Shown piece after piece: positions 9,376 through 22,242 of a stretch of 64,000 bases of DNA. Where the stretch lies: positions 406,142,565 to 406,206,564 of the forward strand of contig NC_053392.1 of assembly GCF_905171765.1 (NCBI RefSeq). Reading direction: 5' to 3'. This DNA comes from Bufo bufo. Lineage: Eukaryota; Chordata; Amphibia; Anura; Bufonidae. A program made the translations under genes and the position numbers. The notes under the pieces were generated by a model. It saw only the letters and a list, made by a program, of their open reading frames with translations. It had not been told where the DNA came from and made no database searches. Numbering within the stretch: the first letter of the stretch is position 1; every line of letters starts with the position of its first letter.

Positions 9376-12300
9376 GCCTGGCAGCACCTGCCAGGCAGCA
9401 GGGGGCAGTGATGTACACAGTTCTTTTAGTATATTCTAACCTGAAGCGTCCCCATCACCATGGGAACGCCTCTGTGTTAGAATATACTGTCGGTTCTGAG
9501 TTTTCACAAAGTGAAAACTCAGCTCTGAAAAAGCTTTTATGCAGACGGATCTTTGGATCCGTCTGTATTAAAGTAACCTACGGACACGGATGCCAATCTT
9601 GTATGCATCCGTGTTCTTTCACGGACCTATTGACTTGAATGGGTCCGTGAACCGTTGTCCGTCAAAAAAATAGGACAGGTCATATTTTTTGGACGGACAG
9701 GATACACGGATCACGGTCTCGGCTGCAAAACGGTGCATTTTCCGATTTTTCCACGGACCCATTGAAAGTCAATGGGTCCGTGAAAAAAAAAGGAAAACTG
9801 CACAACGGCCACGGATGCACACAACGGTCGTGTGCATGAGGCCTTAGACTGTCACAAATGCAGGAAAGGCCGCAAATGTAGTATCTAGCACAAAATGGGT
9901 GTTTTTTTTAAAACCAGAATATAACATCAGTATTTAACGCTTGTATTCGACTGTCAGAAATGCAGCAAAGGCCGCAACTGTAGTATCTTGCATAAAATGG
10001 GTGTTGTTTTAAAACCAGAATATAACAGCAGTATTTAACACTTGTATTGGACTGTCACAAATGCAGAAAATGCCCCAAATGTAATATCCTGCACAAAATG
10101 GGTGTTTTTTTTTAAACCAGAATATAACATCAGTATTTGACTCTTGTATTGGACTCTCAGAAATGCAGCAAAGGCTGCAAATGTAGTATCTTGCACAAAA
10201 TGGGTGTTTTTTTAAAACCAGAATATAACAGCAGTATTTGACGCTTGTATTGGACTGTCACAAATGCAGCAAAGGCCGCAATTGTAGTATCTATCACAAA
10301 ATGGGCGTTTTTAAAAAAAACCAGAATATAACAGCAGTATTTAACGCTTGTATTGGACTGTCGGATATGCAGCAAAGACTGCAAATGTAGTATCTTACAC
10401 AAAATGGCAGTTTTTAAAAAAAAACTGAATATAACAGCAGTATTTAACACTTGTATTGGACTGTCACAAATGCCGCAATTGTAGTATCTAGCACAAAATG
10501 GGCGTTTTTTTTAAAAACCAGAATATAACAGCAGTATTTAACGCTTGTATTGGACTGTCTGATATGCAGCAAAGACTGCAAATGTAGTATCTTGCACAAA
10601 ATGGCCGTTTTTTAAAAACCAGAATATAACAGCAGTATTTAACGCTTGTATTGGATTGTCACAAATGCCGCAAAGGCCGCAATTGTAGTATCTAGCACAA
10701 AATGGGTGTTTTAAAAAATTAATAAAATTTAACAGCAGTATTTAACACTTGTATTGGACTGTCACAAATGCAGAAAATGCCCCAAATGTAATATCCTGCA
10801 CAAAATGGGTGTTTTTTTTTAAACCAGAATATAACATCAGTATTTGACTCTTGTATTGGACTCTCAGAAATGCAGCAAAGGCTGCAAATGTAGTATCTTG
10901 CACAAAATGGGTGTTTTTTTAAAACCAGAATATAACAGCAGTATTTGACGCTTGTATTGGACTGTCACAAATGGAGCAAAGGCCGCAATTGTAGTATCTA
11001 TCACAAAATGGGCGTTTTTTTTAAAAACCAGAATATAACAGCAGTATTTAACGCTTGTATTGGACTGTCGGATATGCAGCAAAGACTGCAAATGTAGTAT
11101 CTTACACAAAATGGCAGTTTTTAAAAAAAAACTGAATATAACAGCAGTATTTAACACTTGTATTGGACTGTCACAAATGCCGCAATTGTAGTATCTAGCA
11201 CAAAATGGGCGTTTTTTTTAAAAACCAGAATATAACAGCAGTATTTAACGCTTGTATTGGACTGTCTGATATGCAGCAAAGACTGCAAATGTAGTATCTT
11301 GCACAAAATGGCCGTTTTTTAAAAACCAGAATATAACAGCAGTATTTAACGCTTGTATTGGATTGTCACAAATGCCGCAAAGGCCGCAATTGTAGTATCT
11401 AGCACAAAATGGGTGTTTTAAAAAATAAATAAAATTTAACAGCAGTATTTAACGCTTGTATTGAACAGTCAGAAAGGCCGCAAATGTTGTAGCTTACACA
11501 AAACGGTTTTTTTTTTTAAAACCAGAATATAACAGCAGTATTTAACTCTTGCATTGGACTGTCAGAAATGCAGCAAAGGCCGCAAATGTAGTATCTTGCA
11601 CAAAATGGGTGTTTTTTTTCAAAACCAGAATATAACAGCAGTATTTAACGCCTGTATTAGACTGTCACAAATGCAGGAAAGTCCGCAAATGTAGTATCTA
11701 GCACAAAATGGGTGTTTTTTTAAAACCAGAATATAGCAGCAGTATTTAACGCTTGTATTGAACTGTCAGAAATGCAGCAAAGGCCGCAATAGTAGTATCT
11801 AGCACAAAATTTATGTTTTTTTAAAACCAGAATATAACAGCAGTATTTAACGCTTGTATTGGACTGTCACAAATGCAGAAAATGCCCCAAATGTAATATC
11901 CTGCACAAAATGGGTGCTTTTTTTTAAACCAGAATATAACATCAGTATTTGACTCTTGTATTGGACTCTCAGAAATGCAGCAAAGGCTGCAAATGTAGTA
12001 TCTATCACAAAATGGGCGTTTTTTTTAAAAACCAGAATATAACAGCAGTATTTAACGCTTGTATTGGACTGTCACAAATGCCGCAATTGTAGTATCTATC
12101 ACAAAATGGGCGTTTTTTTTTAAAAACCAGAATATAACAGCAGTATTTAACGCTTGTATTGGACTGTCGGATATGCAGCAAAGACTGCAAATGTAGTATC
12201 TTGCACAAAATGGCAGTTTTTAAAAAAAACAGAATATAACAGCAGTATTTAACACTTGTATTGGACTGTCACAAATGCCGCAATTGTAGTATCTAGCACA

Positions 12301-13237
12301 AAATGGGCGTTTTTTTTAAAAACCAGAATATAACAGCAGTATTTAACGCTTGTATTGGACTGTCTGATATGCAGCAAAGACTGCAAATGTAGTATCTTGC
12401 ACAAAATGGCCGTTTTTTAAAAACCAGAATATAACAGCAGTATTTAACGCTTGTATTGGATTGTCACAAATGCCGCAAAGGCCGCAATTGTAGTATCTAG
12501 CACAAAATGGGTGTTTTAAAAAATAAATAAAATTTAACAGCAGTATTTAACGCTTGTATTGAACAGTCAGAAAGGCCGCAAATGTTGTAGCTTACACAAA
12601 ACGGGTTTTTTTTTAAAACCAGAATATAACAGCAGTATTTAACTCTTGCATTGGACTGTCAGAAATGCAGCAAAGGCCGCAAATGTAGTATCTTGCACAA
12701 AATGGGTGTTTTTTTTCAAAACCAGAATATAACAGCAGTATTTAACGCCTGTATTAGACTGTCACAAATGCAGGAAAGTCCGCAAATGTAGTATCTAGCA
12801 CAAAATGGGTGTTTTTTTAATACCAGAATATAGCAGCAGTATTTAACGCTTGTATTGAACTGTCAGAAATGCAGCAAAGGCCGCAATAGTAGTATCTAGC
12901 ACAAAATTTATGTTTTTTTAAAACCAGAATATAACAGCAGTATTTAACGCTTGTATTGGACTGTCAAAAATGCAGCAAAGGCCACGAATGTAGTATCTAG
13001 CACAAAATGGGTGTTTTTAAAAAAACTGAATATAACAGCAGTATTTAACGCTTGTATTGAACTGTCAGAAATGCAGATAAGGCCACAAACTGTCACAAAT
13101 GCAGCAAAGGCTGCAATTGTAGTATCCAGCACAAAATGGGTGTTTTAAAAAAAAAAATTAACTGTAGTATTTAACGCTTGCATTGAACTGTCAGAAAGGC
13201 CGCAAATGTTGTAGCTTACACAAAACGGGTGTTTTTA

Positions 13238-14229
13238 GGCTGGGTTCACACGAGCGTGTCCGGATTAGTTCCGGATGCGTCCCGGTGTGTTGCGGCAAAC
13301 CCGCGCGAGTAGGAATGCAATTGCAGTCAGTTTTGACTGCGATTGCGTTCCGATGTTCAGTTTTTATCGTGCGTGTGCAATGTGTTTTGCACACGCGTGA
13401 TAAAAAACCGACTGTGGTACCCAGACCCGAACTTCTTCACAGAAGTTCAGGTTTGGGTTCGGTGTTGTGTAGATGTTATTATTTTCCCTTATAACATGGT
13501 TATAAGGGAAAATAATAGCATTCTGAAAACAGAATGCTTAGTAGGTGATCAGTTGAGGGTTAAAAAAAATAAAAAAATTTAACTCACCTTCTCCTGTTGT
13601 TCACGTAGTTCTCCCGGTCTTTAGTTCTTTAAAAGATAAACTATGGGCTAAAGGACCTTTGGTGACGTCAGATCACATGCTCCAATCACATGGTCCATCA
13701 CCGCGGTGATGGACCATGTGATTGGAGCATGTGATCTTACGTCACCAAAGGTCCTTTAGCCCATAGTTCATCTTTTGAGAAGTAAAGAAGAGACCGGGAC
13801 TTACGCGAACAAACGGAGAAGGTGAGTTAATTTTTATTTATTTTTTTTAACCCTCAACTGATCACTTACTATGCATTCTGTTTTCAGAATGCTATTATTT
13901 TCCCTTATAACCATGTTATAAGGGAAAATAATACAGTGAATAGACTGTCACCTAGCAACCATGCGTGAAAATCGCACAGCATCCGCACTTGCTTGCGGAT
14001 GCTTGCGATTTTCACGCAACCCCATTCACTTCTATGGGGCCTGCGTTGCGTGAAAAACGCAGAATATAGAGCATGCTGTGATTTTCACGCAACGCACAAG
14101 TGACGCGTGAAAATCACCGCTCATCTGAACAGCCCCATAGAAATGAATGGGTCAGGATTCAGTGCGGGTGCAATACGTTCACCTACCGCATTGCACCCGC
14201 GCGGAATACTCGCCCGTGTGAACGCAGCC
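13238..14229. mobile_element. Palindromic Harbinger-like MITE in satellite
   Basis: Ends GGCTGGGTTCACACGAGCGT and (inverse) CGCCCGTGTGAACGCAGCC, with TTA at 13235-13237 and 14230-14232. The inner 13470-13935 region is an almost perfect hairpin centred on ACCGCGGT near 13703, including mirrored ATTTTCCCTTATAAC, CTCACCTTCTCC and GGTCCTTTAGCCC blocks. The outer parts contain further small hairpins. Noncoding. Confidence 0.85.
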
Positions 14230-14595
14230 TTAAACGATTGTATTGAACTGTCAGAAATGCAGCAAAGGCCGCAAATGTAGTATTTAGCACAAAATGGGTG
14301 TTTTTTTTTTAAACCAGAATATAATAGCAGTATTTAACTCTTGTATTGGACTGTCGGATATGCAGCAAAGGCTGCAAATGTGTATCTTGCACAAAATGGC
14401 TGTTTTTCTAATACCAGAATATAACAGCAGTATTTAAAGCTTGTATTGGACTGTCACAAATGCAGCAAAGGCCGAAAATTTACTATCCGGCACAAAATGG
14501 GTGTTATTTTTTTAAAAACAGAATATAACAGCAGTATTTAACGCTTATATTGGACTGTCACAAATGCAGCAAAGGCCGCAATTGCAATATCTAGC

Positions 14596-15786
14596 TGTCA
14601 CAGCTGAAGATGGGGGAAACCCTCAGCCGTGTGCCGAAGGAAGATGGTCGCTGCTTGACCAGGACAAACAGGATTAGGGAGCAGATCACCTCCTACAGCG
14701 TCCCTAACCTGACCCTAACTCCTACCTGCATGGGCCGACCTTGAAGGTAGGAGGACCCATGCGCAGGAACCTCAGAGCCCTAACTTACCCTCCGACCGGT
14801 CCCTGAGCTAGGAGTCAGAGTAAGACATCCTGTTCCTTCTGGATCCGGAGGAACAGGAGTCTCACTGGCCAAGCTGCAAGCAAGGGGGAACAAATGCAAC
14901 CTATGGCAATGGCAGGTACTTGACACAAACATAGCAGAGACCTACCACAGACAACCAAGCCTGGAACCCATGTGGATGTACTGCCCACAGACAGCAGGAC
15001 TCAGCACACAAACACACAACACACGGGAACCCATGACCACAGGTGCAATAAAGAAACATAAAACCAAACACATCTTCCAGACACCAAAGGACATATATTT
15101 AGCTTATGACCAGAAGGTTGGCCCCCACTGGCAGTTGGTAAGTAACCAGGAGGCTGTCTACAGCCAGCATGGCTGAAACACCCTCCCTGGCTACTGCCTT
15201 TCAACTGAGGCTTTATAGGGCCAAGAGGCCACACCCAACAATCAGACACACCCCACAATCAGACACACCCCGTGACTCACACACACTGAAAGGGAGTTAA
15301 CCCTTCCAAAACCACAGAAGGGAAAACATAACTTAAAGGAGAAGTGTCCAAACAACAAACACACTGTGGCTGTTGCCGCAGGCAATGACATGGGTGGCAA
15401 GCGTGTCCTGGGAGTCAGCCCGAAGGCCGGGACACTGCCACCACATGTACATAATACAACCCAACGTTGCCACGGGCAGCCACAGTGAAGGGAAGTGTCA
15501 GAGTGCACACCTAACATAACCTAGTGCACACCAGACATACAAAAGTGCATACATACACACACACACACCTAACAAAAAGGAAGTCAGGTGAGACCGCATG
15601 CCAAAGCAGCAAGCTGCCTAGCACCGCTCAGGCTGCTCTGCTGACAATTACAGAACACAACTAGTTGCCCGCGGCAACCACAAGTGAGGCCACACACAGC
15701 GACCCTAACCTGTGGTTGAACACACAAACTACACCGCAGGCAGCCGCATGCGGTAAGGAGTCACGGCAATAGCCATGGCCGTGACA
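14596..15786. mobile_element. Solo LTR in satellite
   Basis: A 1191-bp sequence starting TGTCACAGCTG and ending GGCCGTGACA (6-bp inverted TGTCAC/GTGACA) is flanked by the 5-bp duplication CTAGC (14591-14595 and 15787-15791). The empty satellite unit reads TATCTAGCACAAAA. There are no internal retroviral genes, so it is a solo LTR left by LTR-LTR recombination. A TATAAA-like box lies on the minus strand near 15217 and an AATAAA on the plus strand near 15047, so orientation is unresolved. Confidence 0.85.
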
Positions 15787-15825
15787 CTAGCACAAAATTG
15801 GTGTTTTTAAAAAATATATATATAT

Positions 15826-16975
15826 AAAAAATATGTCCCACATTTATAATAATAAATGACTGCATATGAAGAAGATCTGACTACGCATATGTATCAGCAA
15901 TAAAGTACTCTGCACTACGTATATGTATATGCAATACAGTACTACGCATATATATAGGCAATCCAGTACTCTGGATATACTGTAGATGAGAATATGGTTT
16001 GACCACTTGTTATGATCACCACTCACGGTTTGTTGCATAAGAGATGCGTGATGTTGGTATCCAGGCAGCTAGGTGGTCCCGTTGGATCCGCAGTAATCCC
16101 TTTGTCTGCTGAAAAAAGTGGATCCAAATGATGCTTAGTTGCTGAATCTCTTGGATAATAGGTCAGGCAGGTAGGAGAATGTCTCTGGTGAACTGGTTTT
16201 TCCCTGCCTGAAAGCGGAGAGGTCTCCCGCCTATATGCGGGAGAATCACCCCCTAAGGAGTGACCCCACTTCTCAATGGCTGGCCCTATTATTCTCACCC
16301 TATTTGTTGTCCTGGACTGCATCTATTCAGCTGGGACACCATAAAGAGCGATTGAGCTAACGGTTATTATACCGTACTTGCATCATCTCCATAACCCCTG
16401 ATGAATCTGACAGCATTGCCTGTCAGAGGAAACGCGTCGGGAACGACTATTGAAAAATATCTGACTAGGCCGACACCTGAAGACAACAAATAGGGTGAGA
16501 ATAATAGGGCCAGCCATTGAGAAGTGGGGTCGCTCCTTAGGGGGTGATTCTCCCGCATATAGGCGGGAGACCTCTCCGCTTTCAGGCAGGGAAAAACCAG
16601 TTCACCAGGGACATTCTCCTACCTGCCTGACCTATTATCCAAGAGATTCAGCAACTAAGCATCATTTGGATCCACTTTTTTCAGCAGACAAAGGGATTAC
16701 TGCGGATCCAACGGGACCACCTAGCTGCCTGGATACCAACATCACGCATCTCTTATGCAACAAACCGTGAGTGGTGATCATAACAAGTGGTCAAACCATA
16801 TTCTCATCTATATCTAGAGTACTGGATTGCCTATATATATGCGTAGTACTGTATTGCATATACATATACGTAGTGCAGAGTACTTTATTGCTGATACATA
16901 TGCGTAGTCAGATCTTCTTCATATGCAGTCATTTATTATTATAAATGTGGGACATATTTTTTATATATATTATCT
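15826..16975. mobile_element. Head-to-head hairpin element, Penelope-like terminal repeats
   Basis: Two almost identical copies of a roughly 490-bp sequence lie in opposite orientation (15826-16315 and about 16485-16975) around a 165-bp spacer. Mirrored landmarks include GTGGGACATA, AGTCAGATCTTCTTC, GTACTGTATTGC and the 90-codon frame containing IIGPAIEKWG. Both outward ends run into AT-rich tracts. The spacer carries a hammerhead-like motif feeding into the right copy. Paired terminal repeats with a hammerhead are typical of Penelope-like elements. Assigning this pair to that class is inference, since no reverse transcriptase is present. Confidence 0.6.
16391..16450 (+). ncRNA. Hammerhead ribozyme-like motif
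   Basis: CTGATGA at 16398-16404 is followed by stem II (TCTGACAG pairing with CTGTCAGA, 8 bp, loop CATTGC), then GAAAC and GCGTC, matching the hammerhead core CUGANGA / GAAA / NUH. Stem III would be minimal (A-U and C-G closing a GC loop). Stem I starts with CCC/GGG. The 10.1-11.1 pair is A.G rather than canonical, so activity is uncertain. Self-cleavage would fall after the C of GTC. Confidence 0.5.
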
Positions 16976-19118
16976 GATAAAAGTTAAGTTTTAGTAGGAT
17001 AACAAACCAGTGATACAGTTAATTGCTCCTACAACATATTTATCTCAAACCAATACTGTGAATTGTGTAACTAATGGATTTACTTGGATTGTACTTTACA
17101 GAAAAAAAATTTAATATGTCACCCCCTGGTCCCTGAACTCAGAGACGGATTACCTATATTATTTTCCCTTCCCCTGGAACATATGCAGTGCAGGGTATAT
17201 GTTGCCCACTGAACTAAAAGAACAGGATTAAATTATTGTCCCTGGCACATATGCAGTGCTGGTGCACTGAATTTGCACAAAATGGCCGCCAACGCCCACC
17301 TAACTAACAGACGGATAAAACGTATTTTTCTGTATCACTGGGCTCAGGGCAGGATACAAAAATGTTGTACTGCACCCACAAAAAAAAAAAATTGCTGTAG
17401 ATCGCAGAGTTAACAACAAGTTCTGATATCAGAAAGATTCTTTCCTATTCTCTCCCTCACAGCAGGAACATCCTATCCCTACACTAGTAAGAGCAGAGGG
17501 ACGTGTGGTGCTACGTGACTCCAGCTTATATAGAGGCTGGGTCACATGCTGCACTGGCCAATCACAGCCATGTCATTAGTAGGCATGGCTGTGATGGCTT
17601 CTAAGGGCACACTAGTTAAACGCTTGTTGATTGGCTGCTTTGCAGCCTTTCAAAAAGTGCCATTAAATCGCCGAACACCGAACTCAAACCCGAACTTTTA
17701 CTGAAATGGCTCTGAGATTCTCAATAGAGCCAGGTCATGAGTTCTGCCAATGTAAGGATGGTCCCGTGTTATTTGGTTCTTTCTTTTTCTTTTTGTGCAT
17801 ATAAGGAGTCAAAGCTAGGAGTGCCAGTGTGATTAAAATGTAGGCAAGAACTACCAGCTGTGGGGAAAAGTTCATGAAAATAAAGGCTGTTACCAGATAA
17901 TTTGACCATACTAATACTAAATGGATGCCTTCAGTAAAGGCAGTGCCAGTCGAGAAGTGAATTTTAAATGTTCTAGGATATCAAGCACAGGAACAACTTG
18001 CAGAATGCAGATTTGGACACTTCTTCTATTAACTCATGATTCCCTAAAAAGGCATATGAAAGTAAGTTTTCTAAACTGGACAGGCTCTTAGCAAGGGTGC
18101 ATGGAATAATGAAATACTTTTTCCTTCTTTGTGGAATGTCAAGTCTACAAAAATGTCACCGTTTATAATGTTTCCTCAGTTATTTCAAAGTTGAAATAAT
18201 TCAGTTGACATCATTCAGGAGTTATGTCTGAAAAAATAATGCTTATAACAATATGTTCCTAAATATAGACCTCCTTGTCATTTTCTCTTTATTGTTTTGT
18301 ATGAAACTGAGAGTGAACAGAGTAGAGAAAAATGGACTGCGCCTCTTAACCAAAATTCTGATCTGGTATTTTTGTTATCTTCTAAGACGAATAATGGGTG
18401 GCCAGCCACTTTCATAGAAGTGCATGTGGCAGCTATGTTGTATAGTTGTAATCCATACCCTAAACACTCATTACTCATAATAATCTTGTGGCCCAATAAA
18501 TAGCATTTTCCCTCATTTGTCTAATGTATTTGGGCATCTGATATGCTCTGTAAAATTTCTTCTTTTGGCACTTACATTTCATCCCTAAGGTTGGCCACAC
18601 ACATTACAAATATTAATCCAGCTATTTCTCCTTCTATACACATGCATGCTTGGCTCCCTGAGTGTGCATATGCTCTCAATATGGAAGGCAATAAGTCTCT
18701 TCCAGACACTTCTAACAGCTACTTATCTGCCATGAAAATAATGGATCATTCTTGTTAAAATCCAATATCCCTGATCCTTCTTTCCCCCTAGTCGGGACAC
18801 ACATCTAATGTGTATGGTCATCCTCAGTTCAAGAAAACATCCAAGAGCCATCTTCCATAACTATTTTTAACATCATGGATAGAGTTTCTCTGTTCTTTTC
18901 TCTCCCATCACATAGCATGTGATACAGTATATGCTACAGTCAAATGTTTTGTCACTGAGCTTTGGGAACCTGTCATGTTATATTTGCAGAAGGAGATGAG
19001 CAAATTCTTATATAGATTTGTGGGGAAAATTTAGTGTAACTTGTAGTTCAGTCCTTAAAATCCGTGCTTTTTCTATGCTCAGTAGTCATATGGGTAGTCC
19101 TCCTCACTGATTGACAGC
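16976..19118. other. No gene recognised; old interspersed sequence
   Basis: No convincing coding frame. The part from 17100 to 17720 holds loosely repeated CATATGCAGTGC and GCACAAAATGGC blocks, then a promoter-like TTATATAGAGGC (near 17527), CCAATCACAGCC and GCCGAACACCGAACT. This resembles a terminal region following the satellite. From 17720 to 19118 I see only unique-looking, AT-leaning sequence. Confidence 0.5.
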
Positions 19119-19120
19119 TA

Positions 19121-20738
<1,618 letters not shown>

Positions 20739-20744
20739 TATGTA

Positions 20745-21684
20745 CAGTACAGACCAAAGGTTTGGACACACCTTCTCATTCAAAGAGTTTTCTTTATTTT
20801 CATGACTATGAAAATTGTAGATTCACACTGAAAGCATCAAAACTATGAATTAACACATGTGGAATTATATACATAACAAACAAGTGTGAAACAACTAAAA
20901 ATATGTCATATTCTAGGTTCTTCAAAGTAGCCACCTTTTGCTTTGATTACTGCTTTGCAGACTCTTGGAATTCTCTTGATGAGCTTCAAGAGGTAGTGCC
21001 CTGAAATGGTTTTTTACTTCATAGGTGTGCCCTGTCAGGTATAATAAGTGGGATTTCTTGCCTTATAAATGGGGTTGGGACCATCATTTGCATTGAGGAG
21101 AAGTCAGGTGGATACACAGCTGATAGTCCTACTGAATAGACTGTTAGAATTTGTATTATGGCAAGAAAAAAGCAGCTAAGTAAAGAAAAACGAGTGGCCA
21201 TCATTACTTTAAGAAATGAAGGTTAGTCAGTCAGCCGAAAAAATGGGAAAACTTTGAAAGTAAGGGCTATTTGACCATGAAGGAGAATGATGGGGTGCTG
21301 CGCCAGATGACCTGGCCTCCACAGTCACCGGACCTGAACCCAATCGAGATGGTTTGGGGTGAGCTGGACCGCAGAGTGAAGGCAAAAGGGCCAACAAGTG
21401 CTAAGCATCTCTGGGAACTCCTTCAATACTGTTGGAAGACCATTTCAGGGGACTACCTCTTGAAGCTCATAAAGAGAATGCCAAGAGTGTGCAAAGCAGT
21501 AATCAAAGCAAAAGGTGGCTACTTTGAAGAACCTAGAATATGACATATTTTCAGTTGTTTCACACTTGTTTGTTATGTATATAATTCCACATGTGTTAAT
21601 TCATAGTTTTGATGCCTTCATAGTCATGAAAATAAAGAAAACTCTTTGAATGAAAAGGTGTGTCCAAACTTTTGGGCTGTACTG
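20745..21684. mobile_element. Internally deleted Tc1 element
   Basis: A 940-bp Tc1 derivative flanked by TA (20743-20744 and 21685-21686), only four bases from the previous element. Ends CAGTACAGACCAAAGGTTTG and (inverse) CTTTTGGGCTGTACTG continue into long inverted repeats (CATGTGTTAATTCATAG near 21590). The start of the transposase (MARKKQLSKEKRVAIITLRNEG, about 21160-21225) is joined near 21260 to its C-terminal third, so the catalytic core is missing. Confidence 0.88.
21271..21543 (+). pseudogene. Tc1 transposase C-terminal fragment
   Basis: Ninety residues carrying the third catalytic acidic residue in [20 protein letters not shown] and the family C-terminus (LLKLIKRMPRVCKAVIKAKG). Both catalytic aspartates upstream are deleted. 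The copy is inactive but could be mobilised in trans through its terminal repeats. Confidence 0.85.
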
Positions 21685-22007
21685 TATGTACGCACAATCC
21701 TAATGAGAAGGCTGTCAGTAACTAACTAGGACCACCTATATGACTACTGAACTAAAATAAAGGAGGGAATTAAACTTGTCCAACTCTATTAAAGGGTACT
21801 TGATTCATGGAGTATTCCCTTTGCTTCCTGGTTTGGCTGAAGAACCCTGTTTAAGAGTGTTATCTTCCGGTATTGTAGTACTTTCAGACCTTGCCAATCT
21901 CATTACCAGCTTTCTTTTTCGTCAACTCTGCTAAATTGTCTCTGACTTTTTGATGACACAACACAAATCATGTTTCCTATATAAGTGCCTTAACAAAGCT
22001 CCCTTAA

Positions 22008-22242
22008 GGGTCCATTCACACGTCCGTTGTTTCTTTCCTGATCTGTTCAGTTTTTTGCGGAACAGATCTGGACCAGATCTGGACCCATTCATTTTCAATG
22101 GGTCCTGAAAAAAAATCAGACATTGAGCTGTCCGATTTTTTTCAGGACCCATTGAAAATGAATGGGTCCAGATCTGGTCCAGATCTGTTCCGCAAAAAAC
22201 GGAACAGATCAGGAAAGAAACAATGGACATGTGAATGGACCC
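22008..22242. mobile_element. Short palindromic MITE (GGGTCCATTCACACG family)
   Basis: A 235-bp near-perfect palindrome with ends GGGTCCATTCACACGTCCGT and its inverse, internal mirrored AACAGATCTGGACC and CCCATTCATTTTCAATGGG. TTAA directly flanks both sides (22004-22007 and 22243-22246), within a CCCTTAAGGG context. Noncoding; inserted in the LINE remnant. Confidence 0.82.

Larger units (their letters stand above)
7602..9843. mobile_element. Giant palindromic Harbinger-like MITE
   Basis: Ends are GGCCTCATGCACACGCCCGT at left and its inverse (GTCGTGTGCATGAGGCC) at right, flanked by TTA at 7599-7601 and 9844-9846. The unoccupied satellite unit reads GTATTAGACTGTC, so the 3-bp duplication is confirmed. 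Each arm is about 1.1 kb, and the centre near 8665 lies between reverse-complementary AGTAGGAGCTCC blocks. Both arms carry a GC-rich minisatellite. No transposase is present. TTA duplication fits PIF/Harbinger. Confidence 0.85.
6486..15815. repeat. 102-bp satellite array with insertions
   Basis: Units of about 102 bases start near GCTTGTATTGGACTGTC, pass through AAATGCAGCAAAGGCCGCAA, TGTAGTATCTAGCACAAAAT and a T/A homopolymer, and end in CCAGAATATAACAGCAGT then ATTTAAC. I estimate about 40 units in four blocks (6486-6538 with 7093-7601; 9844-13237; 14230-14595; 15787-15815). Higher-order repetition is visible. A roughly 707-bp segment repeats (10130-10760 against 10837-11467). A segment with the CTGTATTAGACTG variant repeats about 1.09 kb apart (11650 and 12742). 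Short open frames here are repeat artefacts. Confidence 0.92.

Noticed and set aside
10157..11157. Two almost identical 97-codon minus frames
   Set aside because: They are translations of duplicated satellite units, with low-complexity FFLKTAIL-type repeats and no independent support.
6486..15815. CRISPR-like array
   Set aside because: Units are contiguous, about 102 bp, with no unique spacers, in a eukaryotic repeat context.
16023..16770. Identical 90-99 codon frames on both strands
   Set aside because: Mirror images caused by the inverted repeat; no recognisable domain. Possibly a remnant, but not supported as a gene.
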